NCBI RefSeq assembly: GCF_900114345.1
Contig: NZ_FOZJ01000002.1
Location: 310,001 to 374,000 of the forward strand
Origin: Microbacterium sp. cf046
GTDB taxonomy: Bacteria; Actinomycetota; Actinomycetes; Actinomycetales; Microbacteriaceae
DNA: 64,000 nucleotides
Reading direction: 5' to 3'
A program made the translations under genes and the position numbers. Under the pieces are notes generated by a model that saw only the letters and a list, made by a program, of their open reading frames with translations, did no database searches and had not been told where the DNA came from. Below, piece by piece: positions 1 to 12,918 of the stretch (the stretch's first letter is position 1; each line of letters begins with the position of its first letter).

Positions 1-488
1 CCCTTGACGGCCACGACGATCGCGATCGCCTCGGGGTAGCCGGCGATCAGGGCGATGACCACCGAGAGCCGTTCCAGATAGCCGATCGTCGTGCCTCCCC
101 GCAGCACCTCGGTGCCCGTTCCGGCGGGCGCCTCGCCGTCGGCGACGCCCGCGGCCTCGGCATCCAGGATGATCCCGCCGTTGACGCCGTCGCGAACCCG
201 GCCGTGGGTGGCCATCTCCAGGACGCGCCGGGTCACGGGGTTCCCGCCCAGGACGGCGACGGTCGTTCCCAGGAGGGCGACGATCAGGCCCATGATGACC
301 GGGACGTTGACGGGGGAGACGACCACGACGATCAGGGAGAGCACCACGAGCGCGCCGGCGATGATCAGCGGGAGGGTGGTCGGGCGCTTCAGGCTGATGA
401 TGATCAGCACGAGAGCGGCGCACATCGCGAGGAACAGGAAGATCGACAGGATGGCGGCGATGATCGCTTCCGGGAAGATCACTGGCAT
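1..488 (-). CDS. Membrane protein linked to a SatD-type regulator (C-terminus outside window)
   Basis: Reading leftward from an ATG at 488-486 there is an open frame of 162 codons that runs off the window edge, so the C-terminus is missing. The start reads MPVIFPEAIIAAILS and is followed by three hydrophobic stretches (about residues 8-30, 38-58 and 62-80), so it is a multi-pass membrane protein. A later segment (GGTTIGYLERLSVVIALIAGY) looks like the conserved C-terminal block of small membrane proteins that sit beside SatD-family genes. It lies 31 bp downstream of the SatD-type gene on the same strand, so the two are probably cotranscribed. The function is unknown; the family link is from memory and context. 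Confidence 0.6.
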   Translation of the reverse strand, partial: MPVIFPEAIIAAILSIFLFLAMCAALVLIIISLKRPTTLPLIIAGALVVLSLIVVVVSPVNVPVIMGLIVALLGTTVAVLGGNPVTRRVLEMATHGRVRDGVNGGIILDAEAAGVADGEAPAGTGTEVLRGGTTIGYLERLSVVIALIAGYPEAIAIVVAVK

Positions 489-519
489 TCGGCCAGTCTT
501 CCACGGGGCTGCCCCACGA

Positions 520-1110
520 TCAGCGGTCCAGGCGCTCCAGTGTCCGGGCGAGGGCCGGGATCGCCGCTTCCTCGAGCCTCAGACCACCGGCTTTCGCGCG
601 AAGGCTCACGGCGGTCGGAGTGATGCCGAGCCGAGCGGCGATCTGCTTCTGGCTGAGGCCCTCCGCCAGCAGGTCGGCCACCTCCCAGCCCTGCTCCGAC
701 CGGCGGTCACGCAGGTCGACGAGAAGACGCAGATACGCCTCGGCATCCTCGGCGGCGACGCCGTCGGCCGATGCGACGGCGACTCGGCCCGACGCGGACT
801 TCGCGCGCTCGACCGCTTCACGGGCCAGGACGAACACCGAACCCCGCGCGGCGCGGATGTCGGCGGGCAACGGCGTCTCGAATGCGCCCGCGCCCAGCCC
901 GACGCTCCACCGGCCGTCGCGCAGCAGCTCGAGGACGATGTCCAACGCCGCCGGGGCGCTCGCCGTGAGCGCCTGCAGCTCATCGCCCGCGTTGCGCTGA
1001 ACGGGGAGGGTGAGCCGGTCGGCCCCGACTCGCTCCACGAGCCGGACGCCGTCGGGGACGAGGTCCGCGTTGCTTCTGCTGTCGCGCTGGTCCGCGGTGA
1101 TGACGAACAT
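520..1110 (-). CDS. SatD-family protein with C-terminal helix-turn-helix, probable regulator
   Basis: 196 residues. The N-terminus (MFVITADQRDSR) and the following alpha/beta region match the SatD family, and a helix-turn-helix lies at about residues 150-175 (LSQKQIAARLGITPTAVSLR), so DNA binding is likely. The ATG at 1110 is preceded by a good Shine-Dalgarno sequence (GGGAGG), which supports this start. It is the first gene of a leftward pair with the membrane protein at 1-488. Two near-identical 20-bp sites lie just upstream (1137-1157 and 1225-1244) and are candidate operators for this protein. What it senses is not visible. Family assignment is fairly secure; autoregulation is inferred. 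Confidence 0.7.
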   Translation of the reverse strand: MFVITADQRDSRSNADLVPDGVRLVERVGADRLTLPVQRNAGDELQALTASAPAALDIVLELLRDGRWSVGLGAGAFETPLPADIRAARGSVFVLAREAVERAKSASGRVAVASADGVAAEDAEAYLRLLVDLRDRRSEQGWEVADLLAEGLSQKQIAARLGITPTAVSLRAKAGGLRLEEAAIPALARTLERLDR

Positions 1111-1136
1111 GGTTCCTCCCGTCCGTGATGAACAGC

Positions 1137-1157
1137 GATAAGCGCTGAGGCTTCATC
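1137..1157 (+). promoter_or_regulatory. Operator-like site 1 upstream of SatD-type gene
   Basis: Reads GATAAGC, five bases, then GGCTTCATC. The arms are an imperfect inverted repeat. It shares GATAAGC-N5-GGCTTCAT with the second site at 1225-1244, which lies in opposite orientation. It sits 27 bp upstream of the start codon at 1110. The role as binding site for the neighbouring HTH protein is inference. Confidence 0.45.
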
Positions 1158-1224
1158 GTAGTGAATGATGCTACAGGACTTCATCACATCGACGCCAGAC
1201 AGTCCTCATGCTTACTCGCGTCGA

Positions 1225-1244
1225 ATGAAGCCGGAGGGCTTATC
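1225..1244 (-). promoter_or_regulatory. Operator-like site 2, same motif in reverse orientation
   Basis: On the minus strand this reads GATAAGC-CCTCC-GGCTTCAT, identical to site 1 at 15 of 15 arm positions, with a different centre. It lies between the SatD-type gene and the VOC gene, 40 bp upstream of the VOC start, so it could act on either. Confidence 0.45.
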
Positions 1245-1283
1245 TACTGGACGACGCGTCCGAGCGTGTGCCAGCCTCGCACC

Positions 1284-1634
1284 ATGGCGAAAGTTGAGCA
1301 TTTCGAGATTCCCGTCGACGACATCGCGCGGGCCCAGGCCTTCTACACCGCAGTCCTCGACTTCGACTACGAACCGTGGGGCGACGAGATGGGGATGCTG
1401 CGACAGCCGAAGGCGGAGGGAATCAACGGCGATCTCCATCTGCGCGGTGCGACGCCGCATCCCACGGTCGTCTTCACCGTCGATCGCATCGAGGACACGG
1501 TCGCGCGCGCGATCGCCGCGGGCGGGGAGCAGATCGGCGAGATCCAGCCGATGAGCGAGACGGCGCGATGGGTCTACATCAAGGATTCCGAAGGCAACAT
1601 CATCGGCCTGTACGACGAGATCTCGGCGGCCTGA
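1284..1634 (+). CDS. VOC (glyoxalase/bleomycin-resistance fold) protein
   Basis: 116 residues from ATG 1284 (MAKVEHFEIPVDD), the size of a single-module VOC protein with two beta-alpha-beta-beta-beta halves. The opening EHFEIPVDDIARAQAFYTAV and the closing WVYIKDSEGNIIGLY are characteristic of the family, including the terminal metal-ligand-type Glu in the SEGN turn. VOC proteins bind a metal and small substrates; the substrate cannot be told here. No clear Shine-Dalgarno sequence precedes ATG 1284, and an in-frame ATG exists at 1161, but homology to the family starts at 1284. Cytoplasmic. Confidence 0.8.
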   Translation: MAKVEHFEIPVDDIARAQAFYTAVLDFDYEPWGDEMGMLRQPKAEGINGDLHLRGATPHPTVVFTVDRIEDTVARAIAAGGEQIGEIQPMSETARWVYIKDSEGNIIGLYDEISAA

Positions 1635-1673
1635 GGTCGGGGGCATCCGGGGCCCGCTGATAACCTCGAACGC

Positions 1674-2978
1674 GTGTCCTCTCCCGCTCTGACCTCGAGC
1701 GCGCCCGCCATCGATCCGACGTTCGAGAACGTCTGGGATGAACTGGTCTGGCGCGGACTCGTGCACGTGTCGACCGACCCGGACGCCCTGCGCGCGCTGC
1801 TGGCCGGGCCGCCGATCACGTACTACTGCGGATTCGACCCGACCGCTCCCAGCCTGCACCTGGGCAATCTCGTCCAGCTGCTCGTGATGCGCCGACTGCA
1901 GCTCGCGGGGCACAAGCCGCTCGGTCTCGTCGGCGGCTCGACCGGGCTCGTCGGCGACCCCCGGCCCTCGGCCGAGCGCACGCTGAACACCAAGGAGACC
2001 GTCGCCGAGTGGGTCGGCTACCTCCGCTCGCAGATCGAGCGGTTCCTGAGCTTCGAGGGCGAGAACGCGGCCCGCATGGTCAACAACCTCGACTGGACCG
2101 CGCCGATGAGCGCGATCGACTTCCTCCGCGACATCGGCAAGCATTACCGCGTCGGGACGATGCTCAAGAAGGATGCCGTCAGCGCGCGCCTGAACTCGGA
2201 CGAGGGCATCAGCTACACCGAGTTCAGCTACCAGATCCTCCAGGGTCTGGACTACCGGGAGCTCTTCCTCCAGTACGGCTGCGTCCTGCAGACCGGCGGC
2301 AGCGACCAGTGGGGGAATCTCACGAGCGGTGTCGACCTCATCCATCGTGCCGAGGGAACGAGCGTGCACGCGATCGGCACGCCCCTGATCACGAACAGCG
2401 ACGGCCGCAAGTTCGGCAAGAGCGAGGGCAACGCGATCTGGCTGGATGCGAAGCTGACCAGCCCCTACGCGATGTACCAGTTCTGGCTCAACACCGACGA
2501 CGCCGACGTGGCCGACCGGCTGAAGGTCTTCACCTTCCTCACGCGCGCCGAGATCGAGGAGATCGTCGCGGCGCACGACGCCGAGCCGTTCCGTCGCATC
2601 GGGCAGAAGCGGATCGCGTTCGAGGTGACGAGCCTCGCGCACGGGCCGGATGCCGCCGCCGCCGCCATCGCCGCGTCGGAAGCGCTCTTCGGCCAGGGCG
2701 ATCTCACGTCGCTGGATGCCGCGACGCTCGAGAGCGCACTGCGCGAACTGCCGCACGCCGACCTCGCCGCCGGGACGCCGGTGGTCAACGCGCTGGTCGA
2801 GACCGGCCTCGTTGCGAGCCTGAGCGAGGCCCGCCGGGCGATCGCCCAGGGTGGCGTCTCGGTCGACGGCGCGAAAGTCGAGGACGACGCCGCCGTGGTC
2901 GCAGGATCCCTGCCCGGCGGGGTGTCGGTGCTGCGCCGCGGGAAGAAGACGCTCGCCGGCGTCTTCGTCCGCGGGTGA
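1674..2978 (+). CDS. tyrS: Tyrosine--tRNA ligase
   Basis: 434 residues from a GTG start. Class I aminoacyl-tRNA synthetase signatures are visible: the HIGH-type motif as HLGN at residues 62-65, the tyrosine-binding region DFLRDIGKHYRVGTML, the GGSDQWGN segment, and the KMSKS-type motif as KFGKS near residue 245. The C-terminus has an S4-like RNA-binding domain (VVNALVETGLVASLSEARRAI). Length is typical of bacterial TyrRS. It charges tRNA-Tyr in the cytoplasm. In actinobacteria tyrS stands close to the tlyA-nadK-recN block, which is found here after the rRNA operon. Confidence 0.97.
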   Translation: MSSPALTSSAPAIDPTFENVWDELVWRGLVHVSTDPDALRALLAGPPITYYCGFDPTAPSLHLGNLVQLLVMRRLQLAGHKPLGLVGGSTGLVGDPRPSAERTLNTKETVAEWVGYLRSQIERFLSFEGENAARMVNNLDWTAPMSAIDFLRDIGKHYRVGTMLKKDAVSARLNSDEGISYTEFSYQILQGLDYRELFLQYGCVLQTGGSDQWGNLTSGVDLIHRAEGTSVHAIGTPLITNSDGRKFGKSEGNAIWLDAKLTSPYAMYQFWLNTDDADVADRLKVFTFLTRAEIEEIVAAHDAEPFRRIGQKRIAFEVTSLAHGPDAAAAAIAASEALFGQGDLTSLDAATLESALRELPHADLAAGTPVVNALVETGLVASLSEARRAIAQGGVSVDGAKVEDDAAVVAGSLPGGVSVLRRGKKTLAGVFVRG

Positions 2979-3030
2979 GCCGACCGGTCCGAACAGCCGG
3001 GCGCTGAGCGAGCCCGCGAGTCGACACGCC

Positions 3031-3837
3031 ATGCCGTTCACTCCGAGTCACGCGGTCGTCGCACTGCCCTTCATCCGCACGCCGCTGATCCCGGCGGCGA
3101 TCGCGATCGGCGCGATGACCCCCGACCTGCCGCTGTTCCTTCGCGGGACACCCGTGCGGTACGCCGTGACACACGACCTCGCATGGATGCCGCTGACGAT
3201 CGCGCTGGTGCTGCTCGTGATCTGGCGCGCTGTGCTGCGCCCTGCCGCCCGGGAGTTGGTGCCCATGGGGCTGGCCCGACGTCTTCCGGGGGAGTGGGAT
3301 GCGGGCGCCGCCGCGGCGCTGCGCGAGACCTTCGCGATCGCCGGGACTCCGCCGCGCGCGTCATGGCGCGGCATCCTGCTCCTGCTGGTCTCGCTCGCGA
3401 TCGGCATCGCGAGCCACGTCGTGTGGGATCTGTTCACGCACGAGGACAGGTGGGGCGTGGAGGTGCTGCCTGTGCTCGATGAGCTCTGGGGCCCGCTTTC
3501 CGGGTATCGATGGCTGCAGCACGGCTCGTCGGTGCTCGGGCTGGCGGTGCTCGGGATCTGGGCGGTCCTGTGGGTTCGCCGGCGAGACGCGACCTCCTGC
3601 GTGAGGGTGCTGCCGTCGCCGTTGCGCTGGGCGTGGTGGCTGTCGCTGCCGACGATCCTCATCCTGGCGTGGACTGCCGGCCTGGCGATCTCCGGACCGA
3701 TCACGGCCGAGTGGACGATTCCGCATCTCGCGTACCGGGTGCTGCCGCCCGCATGCGCGCTGTGGGCGGTCCTGACCGCCGGGCTTGCCGTGGCCGTGCA
3801 GGTGCTGCGCGCGCGGCGGTCGGTGCCGGCCGGCTAG
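3031..3837 (+). CDS. DUF4184-family membrane protein
   Basis: 268 residues from ATG 3031. The N-terminus MPFTPSHAVVALPF with the following MTPDLPLF matches the DUF4184 family, whose members carry conserved histidines and aspartates near the start and several transmembrane helices. At least five hydrophobic segments are visible (about residues 50-68, 108-130, 160-185, 200-225 and 240-262), and HVVWDLFTHEDRWG carries further conserved His/Asp. The family resembles membrane-bound metal-dependent hydrolases but its reaction is not established. The stop overlaps the stop of the convergent monooxygenase gene by 4 bp. Confidence 0.75.
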   Translation: MPFTPSHAVVALPFIRTPLIPAAIAIGAMTPDLPLFLRGTPVRYAVTHDLAWMPLTIALVLLVIWRAVLRPAARELVPMGLARRLPGEWDAGAAAALRETFAIAGTPPRASWRGILLLLVSLAIGIASHVVWDLFTHEDRWGVEVLPVLDELWGPLSGYRWLQHGSSVLGLAVLGIWAVLWVRRRDATSCVRVLPSPLRWAWWLSLPTILILAWTAGLAISGPITAEWTIPHLAYRVLPPACALWAVLTAGLAVAVQVLRARRSVPAG

Positions 3838-4964
3838 CGCTGCAGGTCCCGGGCGATCGCCCGCGCGGTCGATCTGGCGTCGAGCTTGATCTGGAACAGC
3901 TGACCCTTGAGGGGATTGGTGAGTCCGACGAAGCGCATCCCGCGCGCGTGCGGGAGCTGCCGGCGACCTCGCACGACGGGCCGGCCGTTGTCGTCGAGGA
4001 CGCCGAGATGTCCGAGCATGGGGTCGAGGCCGGTCGTGTACCCGGTGGCTGCGATCACGGCGTCGGGCGCGAATCGCGTTCCGTCGACGAGCACCACGTC
4101 GCGCGCCTCGAATCGGTCCACGGCCGCGACGGGCACGACCCGCCGTGACCGCAGCGCCGCGACGAGCCCGACGTCGATCGTCGGAGTGATGCCGGTGGCC
4201 CTTGCCTGCGCCACGACTCCGGCGCCCGCCGCCGGCATGCCGTACCGGGTCAGATCGCCCAGGATCATGCGCTGCAGCAGTCGGTTGAGGGGATCGACCA
4301 GCCACGACGGCGAATACTCCATCGCGACCGCCAGCATCGTGGTGGGCACCGGTCCGATCTGGCGCGGCACGATGTTCGGTGGTGTCCGCACCGAGACTCG
4401 GATCGTCGCCGCACCCTGCTCGGCCAGATCCGCTGCGATCTCGGCTCCTGTGTTGCCCGCACCCACGACGAGCACGTCCCTCCCGACGAACGGCGCGGCG
4501 CTCCGGTACTCGGCCGCATGAAGGACCTCGCCGCGGAACCCATCGAGTCCCGGCCACCTCGGCGGCACGGGGGAGTTGCTGTAGCCGGTCGCGATCACGA
4601 CCTGGCGCGCGGTCAGCTCGCCCGCGTCCGAGTCCGCTCGCCACCCTCGGCCATCGCGATCCACACGGTGCACCCCGGTTCCGAACAGGGGCGCGATCCC
4701 GTGGTACCGGGCGTAGCGCCGCACGTACCCGGCCATGTCGTCCTTGGCGACCCACCGACCCGACGTCTCCGAGATCCGCAGGCCGGGCAGTGCCGATTGG
4801 ATTCGAGGCGTATGGAGGTGAAGGCGGTCGTACCTGCCCCGCCATGAATCGCCGGCGCCTCGGCTGCGGTCCACCACCAGCGCGTCGACTCCCCAGTCCT
4901 TCAGGCACGCCGCGACGGCGAGTCCGGCCGGCCCGGCGCCGACGACCAGAACCTCAGCGTCCAT
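3834..4964 (-). CDS. Flavin-containing monooxygenase-like FAD/NAD(P) oxidoreductase
   Basis: 376 residues. An FAD-binding GxGxxG motif lies at residues 8-13 (VVGAGPAGLAV), a second dinucleotide-binding motif near residue 170 (VVGAGNTGAEIA) fits NADPH, and ATGYTTG near residue 310 is the usual second FAD contact motif. The order and spacing match single-chain flavin monooxygenases of the CzcO/TrkA-like group. The segment between the two Rossmann motifs (WRGRYDRLHLHTPR) also fits. The substrate is unknown. It is transcribed leftward, convergent with DUF4184 and downstream of the HEAT-repeat gene. Confidence 0.85.
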   Translation of the reverse strand: MDAEVLVVGAGPAGLAVAACLKDWGVDALVVDRSRGAGDSWRGRYDRLHLHTPRIQSALPGLRISETSGRWVAKDDMAGYVRRYARYHGIAPLFGTGVHRVDRDGRGWRADSDAGELTARQVVIATGYSNSPVPPRWPGLDGFRGEVLHAAEYRSAAPFVGRDVLVVGAGNTGAEIAADLAEQGAATIRVSVRTPPNIVPRQIGPVPTTMLAVAMEYSPSWLVDPLNRLLQRMILGDLTRYGMPAAGAGVVAQARATGITPTIDVGLVAALRSRRVVPVAAVDRFEARDVVLVDGTRFAPDAVIAATGYTTGLDPMLGHLGVLDDNGRPVVRGRRQLPHARGMRFVGLTNPLKGQLFQIKLDARSTARAIARDLQR

Positions 4965-5024
4965 GCGGCCGAACCGGATCGTGTGCGCAGCGCTTGCGAG
5001 CGCCCGTAGCGTCGGGCTCCGTCG

Positions 5025-5465
5025 TCATGCCTGCTGCTCGTGCGGCACCGGCAGTCCCAGCGCCATCCACGCCTGGATGCGAACGCGTTCGGCCGGATCG
5101 TCCACCAGGCGATCGACGCGGCCGTCGGGATCGTCCAGTCCGTGCCGGCGGATCACCTTCAGCGACATCTCGCGCACGCGCCATGACTCGTCCTCGAGTG
5201 CGCGCAGGACGATGTCCGGCCGCGCCGGGGGCCCGATGTGCAGCAGTCCGCGCGCGCCCCATGTACGAGCCCAGTACGGCAGCCAGCCCACCGTCCCGCC
5301 CAGCCATGCGATGTCGGGCCACGCGGGATCAGCATCCGAGACGCGGCCGGCGAGCAGCTCCTCGCACCACTCGATCACGCGGCTGCGGCCGAACACCTCG
5401 ACGGCGCCCGTCGCGAGATCGCGCGGCAGCGCGCCGGGGGCGATCGGATGCGGGTGCGCGGACAT
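5025..5465 (-). CDS. HEAT-repeat-like protein
   Basis: 146 residues. The middle and C-terminal part (residues 80-140, including DIVLRALEDESWRVREMSLKVIRRHG and the following helix pair) has the helix-turn-helix periodicity of HEAT repeats, with the typical D..WRVRE pattern. The N-terminus contains a Trp-rich region. HEAT repeats bind proteins or nucleic acids; no catalytic motif is visible. The gene is 60 bp upstream of the monooxygenase and may be cotranscribed with it. Confidence 0.6.
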   Translation of the reverse strand: MSAHPHPIAPGALPRDLATGAVEVFGRSRVIEWCEELLAGRVSDADPAWPDIAWLGGTVGWLPYWARTWGARGLLHIGPPARPDIVLRALEDESWRVREMSLKVIRRHGLDDPDGRVDRLVDDPAERVRIQAWMALGLPVPHEQQA

Positions 5466-5795
5466 GCTGGGAGGCTACGCCGCGTGCGTCCGAGCCGCCA
5501 GGGGAAGGACCGTGCCGGCGTCGCGAGAGCCGCGTGATTCCGGGCTCCCAGGCCGCGACACGCCCGGGATGCGGCCCGGATTTGCCAGCCCCCGGAGGTC
5601 CACGTAATGTATTCATTGTTCGCCCCACAGGGAAGCGGAAAGGCCAAGAGCCTCACCCCCCTCAAGCGGAGAACCACCCCCCATCGAAGTCAGTGCCTCG
5701 TGTGCTGCAGATCCTCGGATCCACGATGAGGAACCCCACTCCATCGGAGCGGTCTCAGGCTCGCGCCTGGGTCGCGAAGAGACGGGCCAGTCGAT

Positions 5796-5825
5796 TTGAC
5801 GGCGCCCGAGCGGAGTGGCTAAGAT
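5796..5825 (+). promoter_or_regulatory. Probable rRNA operon promoter
   Basis: TTGACG at 5796-5801 and TAAGAT at 5820-5825 are separated by 18 bp, a good sigma-70-type promoter. It lies about 220 bp upstream of the 16S start, the usual position for an rRNA promoter. Other promoters further upstream cannot be excluded. Confidence 0.7.
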
Positions 5826-5897
5826 AGAGAAGTTGCCCTGCAGGCCAGCCGAGAGGCGTGCGGCAGGAGCATCCGATCCTTGAGAACTCAACAGCGT

Positions 5898-5911
5898 GCA
5901 CTTGTCAAATG
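5898..5911 (+). other. 16S pre-rRNA processing stem, 5' strand
   Basis: GCACTTGTCAAATG can pair with CATTTGACTAGGTGC at 7650-7664, beyond the 16S 3' end: eight pairs, a mismatch, then two and three or four pairs around a one-base bulge. Such flanking stems are cut by RNase III in bacteria; the specific cleavage here is inferred. Confidence 0.5.
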
Positions 5912-6048
5912 CCAAAAAACCTCGCGGTCAGCTTGTCTGACCGATGAGATTCTTTTGAGATTAAACGAGATGTCAGCAATGACATCCGATCGTCAGATCA
6001 AACTCGCTCGGGCCGACCCATTCCGGTCAGCTCGCAGCAAAATTCTTT

Positions 6049-11087
<5,039 letters not shown>

Positions 11088-11106
11088 CACACCGTTTTTG
11101 GTGCTT

Positions 11107-11126
11107 GCGTCCACTGAGTGGTTCTC
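11107..11126 (+). other. 23S pre-rRNA processing stem, 3' strand
   Basis: GCGTCCACTGAGTGGTTCTC is complementary, with few mismatches, to GAGAACTACACAGTGGACGC at 7856-7875 in front of the 23S gene. The pairing closes the whole 23S precursor and is the expected RNase III substrate. The cleavage itself is inferred. Confidence 0.6.
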
Positions 11127-11188
11127 GATGTACGGTCGAGAACCGCATGACAATGACTTTTGTTGTGCAGACTGAAACATCAATAGTG

Positions 11189-11306
11189 TTTCGGCGGCCA
11201 TAGCGTGAGGGAAACGCCCGGTTACATTCCGAACCCGGAAGCTAAGCCTCACAGCGCCGATGGTACTGCAGGGGGGACCCTGTGGGAGAGTAGGACACCG
11301 CCGGAC
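11189..11306 (+). rRNA. rrf: 5S ribosomal RNA
   Basis: About 118 nt starting GTTTCGGCGGCCATAGCG and ending near CACCGCCGGACTT. The internal block CGAACCCGGAAGCTAAGCC is the conserved 5S loop B/helix III region. It follows the 23S gene by about 100 bp, completing a 16S-23S-5S operon. Ends are approximate. Confidence 0.95.
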
Positions 11307-11316
11307 TTCTTTCGTG

Positions 11317-11346
11317 AAATGGCCACCCAAAGCTGGGTGGCCATTT
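11317..11346 (+). terminator. Terminator of the rRNA operon
   Basis: AAATGGCCACCCA (11317-11329), loop AAGC, and TGGGTGGCCATTT (11334-11346) form a perfect 13-bp stem, ending in a short T run. It lies just after 5S and only 42 bp before the next gene. Confidence 0.85.
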
Positions 11347-11388
11347 CTCGTTAACAAACCAGAACAGTGACTTCTGAGGGGAACCGAC

Positions 11389-12918
11389 ATGGCTGACGAA
11401 GAGCAGCGCGACGACAGAGCGCGAGACTCACGTCCGCCACATGACGGCGACCGGAAGACACCTCCGCCGCGCCGCGATGGCGAGCGGAAGTCGTATCCGC
11501 CGCGCGACGGTGCGAAGAAGCCGTACGCGAAGCGTGACGGCGAACGGAAGCCCTACGCCGCACGCGACGGTGAACGAAAGTCGTACCCGCCCCGCGACGG
11601 TGAGCGAAAGCCGTACGTCAAGCGCGAGGGCGACCGACCTTCGTACCCGAAGCGTGACGGTGAGCGGAAGCCCTACGCTGCACGTGATGGTGAGCGGAAG
11701 TCCTACCCGCCCCGCGATGGTGAGCGGAAGTCGTACCCGCCCCGTGACGGCGAGCGGAAGCCGTACGTCAAGCGCGAGGGCGACCGGCCTTCGTACCCGA
11801 AGCGTGACGGTGAGCGGAAGCCGTACGCTGCCCGCGATGGTGAGCGGAAGTCGTACCCGCCCCGTGAAGGCGAGCGGAAGCCGTACGTCAAGCGCGAGGG
11901 CGACCGGCCTTCGTACCCGAAGCGCGATGGTGAGCGGAAGTCGTACGCACCCCGGGATGGCGAGCGGAAGTCGTACACACCCCGTGAGGGCAGCAGCCGG
12001 CCGCCTCGAGGCGGCACCGGCCGCGATGAGCGTCGAGACGATCGCCAGTCGCGGCCAGAGGAGCTGCGGGCGGTCCGGCCGGCGTTCGACGAGCCGATCG
12101 TGCCTGACGAGGTCACTGCATCCGACCTGAACGCGGCCGCGCGCAATCAGCTGAAGACCCTGAGCAAGGAGAACGCCGACGCGGTCGCGCGGCACCTGGC
12201 GATGGCTGCCGAGGTGATCGACGCCGATCCAGAGCTCGCGCACCGGCACGCGATCGCCGCGACCCGACGCGCGGGGCGCATCGGTGTGGTCCGTGAGACC
12301 GCGGCGATCACCGCCTACGCGATCGGCGACTACGCGCTCGCTCTGCGCGAGCTGCGCACATACCGGCGCATCTCGGGCAGCGATGACCAGATCGCGCTCA
12401 TGGTCGACAGCGAACGCGGTGTCGGCCGGCCTGATCGAGCCCTCGAAGTCGGCCGTGCGGTCGACCGCAGCTCCCTCGCACAGTCCGTCCGGGTCGAGCT
12501 CGCGATCGCGATGTCGGGCGCCCGTCTCGACCTCGGTGAGACCGATCGCGCGCTCCAGGAACTCGACATCCCGGAGCTCGACCCCGATCGCGCATTCGAG
12601 TGGAGCCCGTCGCTGTTCGCCGCCCGCGCCACGGTGCTCGAAGAGCTCGGACGCGACGAGGAGGCCCAGGAATGGCGACGCCGCGCGGAGATCGCGGAGG
12701 CCGCCCTGGATGCCGCGAACGGGTCGGACGGCGATCTCGAGGTCGTCTTCATCGAGGAGATCTTCGAACAGCCCGGTGACGATGACGTGATCCCGACGGA
12801 CGATCAGGCCGACCCGGACGGTCTGTCCGAGCCGACCGAGGAACTGACCGACGACGAACTGACCGATGCCACAGCGGTCAGCGACGAGGAGGCAGCCGAA
12901 TCCGAGGGCCAGGACTGA
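11389..12918 (+). CDS. TPR-like protein with 17-fold charged decapeptide repeat N-terminus
   Basis: 509 residues. Residues 31-200 are 17 exact 10-residue units of the form GERKxYxxRD, rich in Arg, Lys, Pro and Tyr and surely disordered. A second level of order is a 40-residue block repeated three times. Residues 235-420 are helical with tetratricopeptide-like spacing (AVARHLAMAAEVIDADPELA and later RALQELDIPELDPDRAFEW). The last 70 residues are very acidic. In gene order it corresponds to the TPR-like protein after tyrS in mycobacteria (Rv1691 position). The ATG at 11389 follows GAGGGGA and lies 42 bp after the rRNA terminator. The acidic tail could fold back on the basic repeats. Molecular function is unknown; nucleic-acid binding is inference. 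Confidence 0.8.
   Translation: MADEEQRDDRARDSRPPHDGDRKTPPPRRDGERKSYPPRDGAKKPYAKRDGERKPYAARDGERKSYPPRDGERKPYVKREGDRPSYPKRDGERKPYAARDGERKSYPPRDGERKSYPPRDGERKPYVKREGDRPSYPKRDGERKPYAARDGERKSYPPREGERKPYVKREGDRPSYPKRDGERKSYAPRDGERKSYTPREGSSRPPRGGTGRDERRDDRQSRPEELRAVRPAFDEPIVPDEVTASDLNAAARNQLKTLSKENADAVARHLAMAAEVIDADPELAHRHAIAATRRAGRIGVVRETAAITAYAIGDYALALRELRTYRRISGSDDQIALMVDSERGVGRPDRALEVGRAVDRSSLAQSVRVELAIAMSGARLDLGETDRALQELDIPELDPDRAFEWSPSLFAARATVLEELGRDEEAQEWRRRAEIAEAALDAANGSDGDLEVVFIEEIFEQPGDDDVIPTDDQADPDGLSEPTEELTDDELTDATAVSDEEAAESEGQD
11479..11988 (+). repeat. 30-bp in-frame tandem repeat, 17 units
   Basis: Seventeen adjacent 30-bp units encode the decapeptide array of the TPR-like protein. 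Units differ mainly in the codons for residues 5, 7 and 8 and fall into 120-bp superunits (about 11599-11718, 11749-11868 and 11869-11988). All copies keep the frame. Repeat number is expected to vary between strains by slippage or recombination. Confidence 0.95.

Larger units (their letters stand above)
5466..6048 (+). other. rRNA promoter and leader region, no gene
   Basis: No protein gene is supported in this stretch. It holds the promoter at 5796-5825, a transcribed leader, the conserved actinobacterial leader motif TTGAGAACTCAACAGCGTGC at 5880-5899, and the 5' strand of the predicted 16S processing stem (5898-5911). A further AT-richer segment (5940-6048) leads into the mature 16S start. 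Confidence 0.7.

Noticed and set aside
1212..3041. Long open frame on the minus strand across the VOC and tyrS genes
   Set aside because: It is antisense to two clear genes, lacks any recognisable motif and has the Arg/Asp/Gly composition typical of GC-rich shadow frames.
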